Both the position numbers and the translations under genes were made by a program. The notes beneath the pieces were generated by a model. That model saw only the letters and a list, made by a program, of their open reading frames with translations, did no database searches and was not told the origin of the DNA. From NCBI GenBank assembly GCA_022494885.1, contig JAGVSM010000914.1, positions 31,837 through 95,836 on the forward strand: a stretch of DNA of 64,000 bases, written 5' to 3'. Below are positions 10,420-21,299 of this stretch, piece by piece. The number at the start of each line of letters is the position of its first letter. The stretch's first letter is position 1. This DNA comes from Micrasema longulum. Lineage: Eukaryota; Arthropoda; Insecta; Trichoptera; Brachycentridae.

Positions 10420-10655
10420 ATCTCGGTGGAAAAATGTATTGATTTTAAAATAAAATAACGAAGCTACGTCCCCATAAACTAACGGATCGTCGTTTTTTGC
10501 GTAGCGAAAGTTGGAGGGCCAGCAATCGATACAGGCTACTTTTATCCATATAAAATACACCATTCCATGGGGAAAATTTCTATTGCTAAACGACAAAACT
10601 AATAAATAAAGAAATTTCTCCTTAATACCGCGCGAGCGAAGTCGCGGGTAAAAGC
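10420..10655 (-). repeat. Lepidoptera-type interspersed repeat
   Basis: The minus strand starts TTTTACCCGCGACTTCGCTC and later has ATATGGATAAAAGTAGCCTG and GCTACGCAAAAAACGACGAT. Phrases of the form CCCGCGACTTCG...GGATAAAAAGTAGCC are widespread in moth and butterfly genomes, so this is the strongest clue to the host order. Which element class it comes from cannot be told from this copy. Confidence 0.55.
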
Positions 10656-10714
10656 TATCATTATAACTGGGTGTTCATTTAGATTCAGATCTTTGTCTTC
10701 ATTCTTAGGTCAAT

Positions 10715-11425
10715 AAAACGGTAAGTGAGTGGTTTCTTCCATCTCCGACAGATCAAATCCATGCGGAGAAATATTCCTATAGATGCAACTAAAGCTCTTG
10801 TAAATGCTTATGTCGTTTCGTGTCTAGATTACTGTAATGGAATATACGCAAATCTTTCAAAATATCAAACTAATAAACTTCAATCTGTTTTCAATGCAGC
10901 AGCGAGGCTTATTACGGGAGTAAAAAAATATCCTCACATCTCACATCTTCGAAATTAGCACTGGTTAAAAAGCCCAGAGAGAATAAAGTACAAGCTTTGA
11001 TGGACAGTATTCAAATCCCTTCATGAAATGGCTCCAAAATACCTATCGGCCCTTTGTATTAGGGAAAATACACGTCGAAGAAAATCTACTCTTAGGTCAG
11101 CATTTGATTCAGGAAGAGGAAAACTTGTCGAAATCCGGCGCTCCCCAAACACTAGATTTGGAGATCGCGCTTTTGCCGCCGCCGGCCCCTCTGTCTGGAA
11201 CCAATTGCCTTCAAACTTACGAATCATCGACAGCCCCAGTCAGTTCAGATCCCAACTAAAATCCCCCTTCTTTAGACTATCATACCCTCAATTTTAAATC
11301 TGGAAATATAATACATCACTTTAGTTTAGTTAGAATGTAAGTTTAGGTATACAATTGTAAAGCGCCCTTGAGGTGATTTTTTACAAAAATGGCGCTATAT
11401 AAATCAGCCAAACATTATTATTATA
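10715..11425 (+). mobile_element. L2/CR1-like LINE 3' half
   Basis: Frames read FFHLRQIKSMRRNIPIDATK, ALVNAYVVSCLDYCNGIYAN and LQSVFNAAARLITGVKKYPH, then after a frameshift MAPKYLSALCIRENTRRRKS and RAFAAAGPSVWNQLPSNLR. These are the terminal blocks of L2/CR1-like RTs. The 3' tail is GCGCCCTTGAGGTGATTTTT...GGCGCTATATAAAT ending in ATTATTATTA. The 5' half is missing. Confidence 0.82.
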
Positions 11426-11468
11426 TTTTCAAGATGATAAAGATATCGACAAAATTAGATAAATTTTT

Positions 11469-11581
11469 ATGGTACTGTCGATTCGTAATACGGGCTCAAA
11501 TTTACAATTGTCATCATGATTTGTTGGTACTGTCGATTCGTAATACGGGCTCAAATTTACAATTGTCATCATGATTTGTTG
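11469..11581. repeat. 55-bp tandem duplication
   Basis: The unit GGTACTGTCGATTCGTAATA...CATCATGATTTGTT occurs twice back to back (about 11470-11524 and 11525-11579) with no mismatch noticed, which suggests a recent event. No function is visible. Confidence 0.9.
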
Positions 11582-11767
11582 AAAAACAAACAATTATGAT
11601 CAATGTCGTAAAAATATACATTTATTGCATATATAAACAATTCTCTTATCGCATTTACGAGACAAAATAAAATAATTACGCAGTAAAGATTAATAGTCTA
11701 TAGATTCATTCCCATTTTTGTAAGAATGCAAATGTAATGAAGTAATTCAGTTAGCATTACTCACGCT

Positions 11768-11885
11768 GTCAAAATGCAATATCTCTCAGGGGAATGTGTG
11801 GTAAAACTATGTATGTACGATATATGCGTAGCACAAATGTCGAGATCCGTGCATTATGTAAGGCTGAGACAAAGATATATATGCT
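11768..11885 (+). mobile_element. RTE-like LINE fragment
   Basis: CTCTCAGGGGAATGTGTGGT and TGTCGAGATCCGTGCATTAT match the LRRMCGKTMYDRC...VEIRTLCKAET coding block of the RTE-like copies at 17232 and 19759. It is truncated on both sides. Confidence 0.75.
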
Positions 11886-12780
11886 CTAAGAATATGACGT
11901 ACTAATTTTTATTTTTCGAAGATATAACAAATACGAGTAGCCTTGTTTTAGGACACGTTACATGACAGTGGAAACCAGGTTTAGATCCACCAAGTGGCTG
12001 TCGAGATTTTTTATAAGTATGGGACGTTCAAGGTCGGTATGTAATTCATTTCAAAAATCAAAATTTGTATATCAATTTTTAGAAAGAAAAAATGTTTTGG
12101 GCGATAAGACGCATCGGCCCATAAGACGCACCCAATTTTTCTATGAATTTTCAGACGAAAAAAGTGCGTCTTTTGGTCCGAAAAATACGGTACTTTTCAC
12201 TGTCCAAAGTCCTTGCAATCTACCAACATATAATCAACCATTTAATGATCTGTCGATTTACTTAATTATCGACACTTACGCAAATGTGATGGCGGAAAGA
12301 GGATTACTGGTGGCCCCGGGGTTGGGTTTCAACCCCTCTTTTTTCTTGTCTGTATCCATCGCTGCATATGTCTGTAACAAACAACAATATGTTTTTTAAA
12401 TTTATTTATTTCAAATAAAGCATACTATTTTTTCTTATCTATATTTATTTTATTTTATTTATTTGGATAACCAACAGCTATAATTATCTTATATATATAT
12501 AACAAAACAAATAACAAATAAGCCAATTACAGGTTTTCACAAGTAGCATTACAGTGAGTTAAAAAAGATTCTCGAACATAAAATGAATAGTAATTTAATG
12601 TAAATTTAAAAGAAAAGAAAAAATACTGCGAATTATTTCGAAAGCAAACGCCGTACGTCATTAAGATTATTTGCAAATAAGTCTATGTTAAATGATTTAT
12701 TTATTACATTAAAATTATTAAAAGTTCACCATAAATATGAATTTTGCCTATAATTAGATGAAACAAGAGGTATTTATTTA
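11886..12780. other. Repeat-derived intergenic sequence
   Basis: 12090-12193 contains GGGCGATAAGACGCATCGGC and GTGCGTCTTTTGGTCCGAAA ending AAAATACGGTA, which looks like one arm or a short copy of a DNA-transposon-derived repeat. The rest is AT-rich with no coding text, and 12440-12780 looks like LINE 3' UTR. Confidence 0.4.
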
Positions 12781-12784
12781 TTTA

Positions 12785-13868
12785 TTTATTAACGGACATA
12801 GTCCATGTATACAATTTATAAGGTTTAAATATTACAATAAAAGAGTAGTTTAAAACATTTAAAGAAAAAGAAAGAAGCATTGACAAACATAAGGGACATC
12901 GAGACAAGATCTGGACTATTTATTTAGTGCTCGTTTAAATCGTTGTAAACTTAAACCAAAAAAGTCCAGATCCTGTCTTGAGTTAACAATACGACAAAGG
13001 CGGGTCATTGGAGAATTTAGGGCATAGTTTGTTCTATGCTGATCGATGAACAGTACTTCATTGTTTCTCAATCTACGGGTCGGAATATTGAATTTTACTT
13101 GTCCCAGTAATGATGGAACATCGATTATACCATTTAGTATACCGAACATATATATGGAGTCAATATTAGTTCTACGTTTTTGTAGACTAGAAATATTTAA
13201 CATTGACTCTATTTCAGCATAAGAATAATTATCTCTCTCTAGTCTGAGCATCCACGCTATTTTTCGAAGCAAGCGATGTTAGACTGATTCAATGTGATTT
13301 ATGCAATTGACGTAGAATGGAGATCAGACCACGGAGGCATATTCTAGAAGAGGGCGAACAGTTGAGCAATAAAGAGTTTTGATTGTACGGACATTAGTAA
13401 AATCAGAGGATATTCTGTTAATGAAGCCAAGTAATTTCAGTGATTTATTTACTGTAGTATCTATATGCTCGTTGTATGTCATTTTATAGTCCAAAACAAC
13501 TCCTAAATCTCTGATGGACTTGACTACATCAATTTTGGAGTTTTCTAATAGGTACTCGAAGGAAATTGGTTGCTTTGTTCTATGAAATGACATTATTTTG
13601 CATTTTTTAATATTTAGTTCTAATTTATTGACTTTGCACCATCGGTTAAAAGAGTTAATGTCTGATTGAAGAAGAAAGCAGTCTTGTAAAGTTTGAATTA
13701 TTTTGAGAATTTTGTTGTCGTCCGCGAAGAGCCAAAAACGAGAGTAAGAGAATGATTTAGCAACATCATTAGGTATGTGGAGAAGAGGGTTATTTCTTAA
13801 AACTTTGGAAGGAACATTGATAGAAAGTTTGCAAAGTAGTTCAGGACAGTCAATTGAACCAGAGGCAA
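12785..13868 (-). mobile_element. Jockey-like LINE RT C-terminal half
   Basis: The minus strand reads SYSRFWLFADDNKILKIIQT (FADD catalytic block). It continues NRWCKVNKLELNIKKCKIMS, IDVVKSIRDLGVVLDYKMTY and NEHIDTTVNKSLKLLGFINR, and after frame breaks RRTNIDSIYMFGILNGIIDV and TRLCRIVNSRQDLDFFGLSL, then a stop and 3' UTR to about 12785. The segment upstream of FADD (13760-13860) encodes C-terminal-like text (DCPELLCKLSINVPSKVLRN), so the copy appears to be a chimera or internally rearranged. Confidence 0.82.
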
Positions 13869-13869
13869 T

Positions 13870-14282
13870 GAGGAAGTTCAGTGGTTTTTAAAAAAAAAAA
13901 TATTTGTTGATAAACTAAGTCAAAATTAAAAAAAATAAAATTTATGTATCGTATTATCGGCGCTACGATTTTTCAAGTTTTGTATTTCTGAAATAACTCC
14001 GCGTGTAACGTCAGAGGTTCATTTCCGCTTATTCTCATTCAGTTCTTTCCATTGGTCCAGAAGCGACAAGCAGACCGGAAATCTTCCATAGCTCTTAGAT
14101 TATAGGTTGATTCACATGAACCAGTGACGTCATTTAAAGTAGTGCGGTTTTATCAAAATATTTATTATTAATTTTTCTGTACATTTTCAAGAAACTTTGT
14201 GTTACAATTTAATGCTCTAATTTTTACCCCGCGTAAGAAAACATTTTTTGTATCCAATTTCCCGTAGGGCTGAAGTTCCTAA
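13870..14282. repeat. MITE with GAGGAAGTTCAG inverted ends
   Basis: It begins GAGGAAGTTCAGTGG and ends GCTGAAGTTCCT, a short inverted terminal pair. Inside are TGTATCGTATTATCGGCG, CCGCGTGTAACGTCAGAGG and GAACCAGTGACGTCATTTAA. Related copies are at 23478-23700, 28485-28745, 37175-37560 and 39425-39662. It is non-coding. Confidence 0.65.
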
Positions 14283-14489
14283 TTTTAAGTAAATAAATTA
14301 TATCCGCTATTTCACGACGTTTTTGCAGAGGCAATAGGTGATGTTTTTTACATATATGAATATACTGGTCGGATTTAAACTCAAGTTTCAACCGGAATCA
14401 CGTGAACTTTACGATTTTTTAAAAAATATTTTCAATGCGTGACATAACACATAACTGGGAACAACCCGTGTCGAGGCATTCATTAACAT

Positions 14490-15135
14490 TATTTTTATAT
14501 TTTGTTCTAGATTATTTATTTATTTATACTTTTACATTGTGTGTATTATTTTTTATACAGAATAATGTTCCCTCGCTGGGGGGGTGTCCTGTGCCGAGGG
14601 AAACATTTTACAAAATGTGAAACATGCCTAAGATTAGCTATTCCACAAAGTTGACATAATAATAACAATAAAAAAACGTAATTAATCCAATTAACCTAAT
14701 GATCATTAACATAATAAACAATAAAAAAACTAAAATAATCATAAAAAACATAACCAATTTATATATACTAATAGAACAAATTTCATAAACAGTACACACA
14801 TTTTACCTATTTGGTTGATCCACTCATCGATCCGTGCGCAACCCACCTCCACTATCCATTTCTTAATAGCAATTTTATATTGTGAGAACTTACTAATTGT
14901 CCTTATGAATAATGGAAGTAGATTGTACACTTTAACCGAGTAGTAGGCCAATCCTCTTTGACCGAAGGTTGTATTTATTTTTTGCAGCATCAGGGTGGAG
15001 TATCCAGTAACTCTTGTATTTGTAACGGAAGGTAGAGAATAGTGTTTACGTGCGTATAGTAACAACGCTTTTACATAAAGTTGTTTTATAGATTTTACAT
15101 TGTTGGTATCAATAATAATATATGCGCACACATAA
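14490..15135 (-). mobile_element. LINE 3' end (C-terminus and 3' UTR)
   Basis: The minus strand encodes NVKSIKQLYVKALLLYARKH, LQKINTTFGQRGLAYYSVKV and YNLLPLFIRTISKFSQYKIA ending in a stop. A 3' UTR carrying the phrase CCTCGGCACAGGACACCCC follows. The same 3' UTR recurs at 18945-19090 and 43750-43890. It abuts the next LINE head to head at 15135. Confidence 0.75.
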
Positions 15136-15830
15136 GTTAAATACTTAGGACTAACAATAGACAGACAATTAACATGGACAATTCATATCAACAATTTAAT
15201 TAGCAAAGTGGCGACATTATCGAGTCTTTTTTTAAAAATCAAAAATTTTGTTCCAAAAACGGAAAAAAATTCTAATGTATGAAGCCTATGTAAAAACTAA
15301 AATATGTTATACTTAACTACTATGGGGAGCAGGATATCAAAATGACATAAACAGACTACAAAGACAACAAAATAAAATATTAAAGTTAGTATATGACCTT
15401 CCCTATTTGACTGCAACTAGAAAACTTTTTAAACAAACTAAGCAATTAAATATAACTGAACTCTTCCAACTAGAATCATTAAAATTTATTCATAAATTCG
15501 CCAGTAATGTAATTGTAGACGAAGAACTAAAACTTGTAAAAAATTGTAGTCAACATGGACATAATACGAGAATATCAGACAAATACCATATGCAACTTTC
15601 TAAAACAAGACAAGGACAATCAGGACTAATGAACCAGGGACTGAAATTATACAATAAACTACCAGACAAAACTAAACAAAAGACTCAGACAAACTTTTCA
15701 AAAGATGTAAAAAATATTATTTTGAACAACAGAGTATAAATGAAAAATGTATATATTATTTTATGTAAAATGAATGTAATAATCCGTAAGGGTTTATAAA
15801 TAAATTTTCAAATAAATAAAAAAAATACAC
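15136..15830 (+). mobile_element. Jockey-like LINE 3' end
   Basis: KYLGLTIDRQLTWTIHINNL, then broken frames, then an open stretch 15407-15739. That stretch reads TATRKLFKQTKQLNITELFQ, LESLKFIHKFASNVIVDEEL and KTRQGQSGLMNQGLKLYNKL, ending NRV-stop. The tail ends AATAAATAAAAAAAATA. It is truncated at the 5' side. Confidence 0.78.
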
Positions 15831-15884
15831 ATATAAATGTATGCATAGATGATAGATGTACACATACAACAACAAAAACAACAA

Positions 15885-15955
15885 ACCATCACACCATTTC
15901 CTCGTAAGGGTAGGCAGAGAGGATAGAACGCCACATCGCTCTGTCTTTGTCTAGG
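15885..15955 (-). mobile_element. RTE-like LINE 3' terminus (short)
   Basis: AACCATCACACCATTTCCTC, GTAAGGGTAGGCAGAGAGGA and GCCACATCGCTCTGTC form the complement of the family 3' end seen at 20280-20345. Only about 70 nt remain. Confidence 0.7.
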
Positions 15956-16065
15956 ATCGCGATCGGTGTGAAATAAGCCAAGACTCTAAAATCATCTCAC
16001 CTTCACGTAACAGACGATCGAGGCTGCATTTGGTGTTCCAATGCAGTGCCATATGCACCACGGGT
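15956..16065 (+). repeat. Diverged SINE-A fragment
   Basis: ATCTCACCTTCACGTAACAG and TTGGTGTTCCAATGCAGTGC with ATGCACCACG match the SINE-A body. The head is missing. Confidence 0.55.
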
Positions 16066-17231
16066 TGCTGATAGGGGAAATATGTTAGTCTTAATGCAGT
16101 TTCAGAGGCCCGGTTAAAGGGTAATCTAAATATAGAAGGACGGAATGCGCGCTTAATGAGAATAATCAATATGAGTGCCCTTCCGCATATTTCAACGATG
16201 TCAATTAACCCCGAATATATCGCATATCAAAATGACACGACAGAGTTCTTTGCCATAAAATGTTGGATATTAGGGAGGGGCACAGGCATAATCGATTAAT
16301 AAAAGGCTCGGGAAGCAACTCTCAAAAAAACCGTTCCTGATTTTGGTGACTTTCCAATAAGTTTTGCTGAGAGCTCTGGAATGATCGCCATTTAGCAGAA
16401 CCCACAGAAAAGGTAACAAAAATGTTTTTTCCATTTGCTATTTTATGTTTGTGGATATCTATACAAGCCAAAATAAGTAGAGTAATTAAAATTCAATTAG
16501 GGTATACTGAGCATATTAGAGGAATATTTTGGTTATATTGGGGAAAAACCTTCCATTATTTAAAAACATTTGTAAGGGTATGACTTTAAAATTAATGTAA
16601 TATATAATAAAAATATTGATTTCATTTATACAGGTTTATTTTGAAAATTATTGTTGAAATTCTACATTGGTGTTTTACACAGGTTTCATTCATGTTTAAT
16701 GTCAACTAAGGTAAAATACATTCAGATTTTATACTATTATTTCATTTTAATTGAATTATTTTTAGTATATAAGGAAACTTTGTAAATATTTAAGTTAGTT
16801 TGTTTGAAAATGTCCTAACAAGACGAAACGCGTCACAATATACCCTTTGTATATTTTATAAAAAATAAAGTAGAATTACAATCCAATAAACTTGTTTTAT
16901 TTTGGATACATTACCGAATCAACTGTCATTCTAATCATGTTACATTTTAAGGACTATTAACACGATGCAATCGATAAATCAATTCGTTGTCCGACAAGTA
17001 CTCGAGAAGATAGAAGATTGAATCTCTGATGACTAATGAGAGATGAATCTCCTCTATCTTAATCGCTGGAAACAACACTAATATGAGAACCGAGCGATTT
17101 TAAATCGTTCGATTGATTGATACATGTATTTCCCTCTAATCGCTACAGATAAAGCTTGTCTATCACACGAATGTCTAAATCGCCCGATAATTATTAATTG
17201 ACTAGACACAATCAATAATGCGATAATAAAC
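16066..17231. other. Non-coding stretch with possible Penelope-like 3' terminus
   Basis: No host gene is seen. 16795-16905 has TCCTAACAAGACGAAACGCG then ATAAAGTAGAATTACAATCC and TTGTTTTATTTTGGATAC. The last part recurs at 33050-33110 and partly at 32650-32690. A GAAACG-bearing phrase just before an A-rich end is reminiscent of Penelope-like element ends, but no protein supports it. 16960-17180 holds several short CGATT/AATCG inverted pairs. Confidence 0.35.
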
Positions 17232-17930
17232 AATAACAACAAACCATCACGCCGTTTCCCCGTAAGGGTAGGCAGAGAGGATAGAACGCCACATCACCCT
17301 ATCTTTGCATACAGATCTCGCTACCTCTACATTCATACATCTTCTCATGCACGCGCGACGATTATTCCGACTTTTGACATGTCCATCTTCGAGAATTTGT
17401 TGGTTTTGGTCATGCCATGTCTTTCCTCGGTCTTCTAGACCAAACCAGCGCAGAGCTCCTTTCTGACTTTGTCGATAGTGCTTGTCTCAGCCTTACATAA
17501 TGTACGGATTTCAACATTCGTGCATCTATCGTACATAGTTTTACCACACATTCGCCTGAGAGATCGCATTTCGACAGCATTCAGCCTACTTTCATCCCTG
17601 TTTTTCCAGGTCCATACTTCGCTCCCATACATCAGGGTCGGGACCGGGACTCCATTGTGAACTGCTAATGTTGCCTCTTACGACAAACATTTATTTGCCA
17701 AGGTGGATTAAAGTGCACCGTTCACTCTGTTCCCGGCACTCACCCTCTTTTCAATATCTTTCTCAGTCATTCTATCCCTAGTGAACATACTTCCCAGATA
17801 CACAAATTCCTCTACTTGTTTTAGTATAACTTCATTCACAGTGATTTCACATTTAGTCATACTTTCATTTCTTTCAAAAACCATCACATTCAATGTATCG
17901 ACATTCATCAGCAAAATGGCTTCCCTCGCA
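17232..17930 (-). mobile_element. RTE-like LINE C-terminal fragment
   Basis: The minus strand starts MLMNVDTLNVMVFERNESMT, VILKQVEEFVYLGSMFTRDR and MTEKDIEKRVSAGNRVNGAL. Breaks follow, then MYGSEVWTWKNRDESRLNAV, EMRSLRRMCGKTMYDRC and VEIRTLCKAETSTIDKVRKE, then the family 3' end at 17232. This extends the family furthest upstream in the window, showing the EFVYLGS block that follows the RT thumb. Confidence 0.85.
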
Positions 17931-18474
17931 TACAGCGTAGACCTTTGTTACCACGAATTGCAGTTTACATATATTAAATATAAACTCAAATACGTAGTGT
18001 TTAAGACTGTCTGAACCTTTTAATTACCTCTGTATATTAGACATACGACGTATATAGACACAGACACATGAGTATATCACCACAAATATAGGATCAGAAA
18101 CATATTTTTTTTTTAAATACATATATATATATATATATATATATGGCACATCAATATGGTAAACTCAAACATTGGAAAAATCATCAAGGAGTTTCCTACT
18201 TAAATCCCTCCTACTAAGGAAAATCCAGTCCTTAACTACTTTCTTGAAAATAGTTTTTATCAATTATTTAAGTTTCTTTGTTTATTCTCACATGTAAAAC
18301 TATTTTAAAAACTATATTGTTAAGTGTTAAGGTCTAGAATTCCAACTGTCCATGCGCTCAGTAGCTGCAAGACTTGTAATCTAACTTCTATTTTTATAAA
18401 TTTGTTTTTAAAAATATCTCTTAAACTCTAAATTTCACTGTAAAATAAAAAATAAATTTATTTTTATTTATTTA
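17931..18474. other. AT-rich stretch with (TA)n microsatellite
   Basis: It contains a (AT)n tract at 18118-18144. At 18335-18385 is one copy, in reverse orientation, of a CATGCGCTCAGTAGCTGCAA motif that also recurs at 19110-19265 and 26405-26820. No coding text. Confidence 0.5.
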
Positions 18475-18960
18475 TACTTTTACATAGTTTGCATTCTTTT
18501 TTTTTTATACAGAATATTTTATTTTTTTATTTTTTTATTTATTTCTTAAGTTAGCTTATATTAAAACTGATATAAACTATTATGTACATTTACATCATCT
18601 ATATATATTTACATTTCCTTACAGTAACTTTTACATTTATTTTTAAATTCTTTCAGACACTTTTCATTCTTCATACATTCAGGCATCTCATCATACATTT
18701 TTAATCCCTTATACATCAAACAATTTTGCGACTCAGCTCTTTTCAATAATGGTAGTCTTATTTTATCCTTTTGTCTAGTAGCATATTCATGACAATTTTT
18801 GTTTAAGACAACTTTATCCTTAAAATATTTTGGTAATTTATCGTGAAAAAATTTATGTATAAATATCAACATATTAAATTTAAGTCTCCTTCTTACAGAT
18901 AACCATTTTAGTTCATCTCTCAATTTTTTTACATTGCTATATTTAATAATGTTCCCTTAC
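18475..18960 (-). mobile_element. Jockey-like LINE 3' end
   Basis: The minus strand has one open block: MRDELKWLSVRRRLKFNMLI, FIHKFFHDKLPKYFKDKVVL, ATRQKDKIRLPLLKRAESQN and CLMYKGLKMYDEMPECMKNE, ending KSYCKEM-stop. Its pattern (LNFNxLxFIHK...RxKxxxRLP...NSLxYKGLKxYNxLP) is the usual end of these LINE proteins. A T-rich 3' UTR follows on the low-coordinate side. Confidence 0.8.
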
Positions 18961-19350
18961 TGGGGTGTCCCGTGCCGAGGGAAACATTTTACAAAATGTG
19001 AAACATGCCTAAGATTAGCTATTTAACAAATTTAACATAATAATAACAATAAAAAAACGCAATTAACCTAATTATCATTAACATAATAAATTAAAATAAT
19101 GTAAAAATAAGGGCTAGATTTCTTAGTGTCCATGCGCTTCGTAGCTGCAAGACGTGTTGTAATCTACCTCCTTTATATCATAATTGTTATTTATCATAAT
19201 TGGAGACGAGGAACTAGAATCCCAACCGTCCATGCGCTTTGAAGCAGCAAGACGTGCTGGGATATTTATCTATTGTACAAGGCCCTTGAGATGATTTTCA
19301 CAAAAATGGAGCTATATAAATTATCCAAACATATATATATATATATATGT
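18961..19350. repeat. LINE 3' UTR, motif repeats and an L2 tail
   Basis: 18945-19090 repeats the 14555-14735 LINE 3' UTR phrase (GGGGTGTCCCGTGCCGAGGG). 19110-19165 and 19205-19262 carry two reverse copies of the GTCTTGCAGCTAC...GCGCATGGAC motif. 19275-19350 is an L2-type tail (GCCCTTGAGATGATTTTCAC...GGAGCTATATAAATTATC) ending in (AT)n. Confidence 0.6.
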
Positions 19351-19479
19351 CCTTGGCACGGGTAACCCGAGTGAAGTTACTTTATTTTTGTTATTAATCT
19401 TTGTTTATGATGAAAAAAATATAATAAAAAAAATATATTACCCGTTTAAATGACATGTATCACACCCGGCCCGGTAAAA

Positions 19480-19640
19480 TTAGGTTGGGTGGAAACTTGT
19501 TTGCTAACGTCGTACCTAAAGCGTAAGACTGATCATCTTGCCTTCATGTAACAAAAAGGTCAGAGTATACTGCGATTGGAGTACCAATGGAGTGTCCTAT
19601 GCACCAGTAGGTGCGGAAAGGGAATGATGATTTTGAGTTT
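19480..19640 (+). repeat. SINE-A 3' body
   Basis: GCGTAAGACTGATCATCTTG, CTTCATGTAAC, TGCGATTGGAGTACCAATGG and GGAAAGGGAATGATGAT match the SINE-A body. The tRNA-like head is missing. Confidence 0.7.
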
Positions 19641-19680
19641 GCCCAAATGTTTGTAGACAAGGACTAGATTCATCGGTATA

Positions 19681-20603
19681 CAGGGTGTTCATTAAACCCT
19701 GTCACACCCGAAACCACGATGATCAGTATGAGCAAGAAGACATATTGGCATATTAAAATATTGAAAGGAGGGTGAGTGCCGGGAACAGAGTGAACGGTGC
19801 ACTTAAATCGACCTTGGCAAATAAATGCTTGTCACAAGAGGCAAAATTGGCAGTTCACAACGGAGTCCTGGTCCCATCCCTGATGTATGGGAGCGAAGTA
19901 TGGACTTGGAAAAACAGGGATGAAAGTAGGCTGAATGCTGTCGAAATGCGATCTCTCAGGCGAATGTGTGGTAAAACTATGTACGATAGATGCAAAATGT
20001 TGAGATCCGTACATTATGTAAGGCTGAGACGAGCATTATCGACAAAATCAAGAAAGGAGCTCTGCGCTGGTTTGGACATGTAGAACGAATGGACAGCGAG
20101 AGAACGGCTAAGAATATTTACAATGCGAATGTTGATGGATGCAGAAATAGAGGAAGACCGAGAAAGACATGGCATGACCAAATCCAACAAATACTTAAAG
20201 ATGGACATGTCAAAAGTCGGAATAATCGGCGCGCGTGCATGAGAAGATGTATGAATGTAGAGGAAGCGAGATCTGTATGCAAATATAGAGTGTTGTGGCG
20301 TTCTATCCTCTCTGCCTACCCTTACGGGGAAACGGCGTGATGGTTTGTTTGTTTGAAAAAAAATTTTTAGAACGAATAAAATTTTAAAAAATAAAATATT
20401 TAAAAAAAGCAAATGGTTGCTAACTTCTGCAGGAAGGGGAGAGTCTGATACTGCACCGCGCTCCCCTTACTTCTCCCCTGCAGAAGTAAGCAACCATTTG
20501 TTTTTTTTAATATTTTAACTTTTATTTGTTTTAAATATTTTTTTAAATATGCTAATATGTCTTCTATCTCATACTGATCATCGTGGGATTAAAGAACACC
20601 ATG
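19681..20603. mobile_element. Palindromic Tc1/mariner-type MITE split by an RTE-like LINE
   Basis: Left arm CAGGGTGTTCATTAAACCCT... begins after TATA at 19680. The right arm ends ...AAAGAACACCATG before TA at 20604. The intact version is 27472-27814. Both carry the inner arms AAATGGTTGCTAACTTCTGC / GCAGAAGTAAGCAACCATTT around a GGGGAG-rich loop. TA duplications and CAGGGTGTTC ends fit a mariner-type MITE. An RTE-like fragment (19759-20357) is inserted in the left arm. Confidence 0.8.
19759..20357 (+). mobile_element. RTE-like LINE C-terminal end (best copy)
   Basis: Frames: RVSAGNRVNGALKSTLANKC, VHNGVLVPSLMYGSEVWTWK, NRDESRLNAVEMRSLRRMCG. After one frameshift come CKAETSIIDKIKKGALRWFG, HVERMDSERTAKNIYNANVD, GRPRKTWHDQIQQILKDGHV, RRACMRRCMNVEEARSVCKY and RVLWRSILSAYPYGETA-stop. 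It ends in GGTTTGTTTGTTTG. It is a 5'-truncated retroposed copy; more than ten relatives lie in this window. Confidence 0.87.
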
Positions 20604-20609
20604 TATACC

Positions 20610-20725
20610 GAGACGGTACAAACTAATATCGATATTTATGTGCGAAAGTGTGTATATTTGTATGAAAATTCAAAGTATCTTCGTCGTTTACCGGTAATTG
20701 AACATGTTTAGAAAAAAAAAACATA
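20610..20725 (+). repeat. Repeat family E copy
   Basis: ATCGATATTTATGTGCGAAA, GTATGAAAATTCAAAGTATC and TTCGTCG...ACCGGTAATTG recur at 35775-35910, 53665-53755 (inverted) and 63790-63935. It is non-coding and its class is unknown. Confidence 0.55.
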
Positions 20726-20819
20726 TTATATTTTTCATACGGAAAACTTAATTTTACTTTGTAGATAAAATTGAAGATAAACTTAAATTTCCCATCAGAA
20801 TACGTACCCAGGGAGCTGT

Positions 20820-21085
20820 TTAACTTCACAAACATCAACATATGGAAGAATTAAGGAATATAGATGTTCAAATATTGGCAGAATGGTGAATGTTACATAG
20901 TGTGTAAAGTGGCCACTAAAACCAGCCAATGACTGGTCCCTGTAGATGCCTAGACTTCTATATTACTTTCTCTAATTTTTTTTCATCTCTGTTGTAATAT
21001 GTTAATACTAACAGCTTCCCAGGGGGTTGAATCCAGTTCGTGTCTACAAAAATTTGGACAAACTAAAAACATTGTTAAACAGGGT
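20820..21085 (-). repeat. PAL family copy
   Basis: AACATCAACATATGGAAGAA, GGCAGAATGGTGAATGTTAC, GTGTGTAAAGTGGCCACT and AGGGGGTTGAATCCAGTTCG match the PAL arm and terminus in reverse orientation. It ends CTACAAAAATTTGGACAAAC...AACATTGTT. Confidence 0.7.
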
Positions 21086-21299
21086 ATTTTAATAAAAAGC
21101 ACTCTCCTTTTTGCTACCCACGCACTTACTACGGCGATACAAGATATGAGTATCAAGTTTAGTATCAATGTTATTAGATCCAATTCAGAGATAAATGCCG
21201 TTGATTAATTTGGTTGGCTCAATAACATTGCGGTCGTGAGTGGTCGGCGCTTGAAAATCGAATGTCGGTACTCGCTTTATTATTAATATTAAATAATAT

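Noticed and set aside
20983..21183. A minus-strand frame with a hydrophobic start, considered as the missing ABCC first exon or a small membrane protein
   Set aside because: Its second half runs into PAL repeat sequence, and it lacks the NP-x-x-x-A-x-x-x-S text and a phase-1 donor expected for the ABCC exon.
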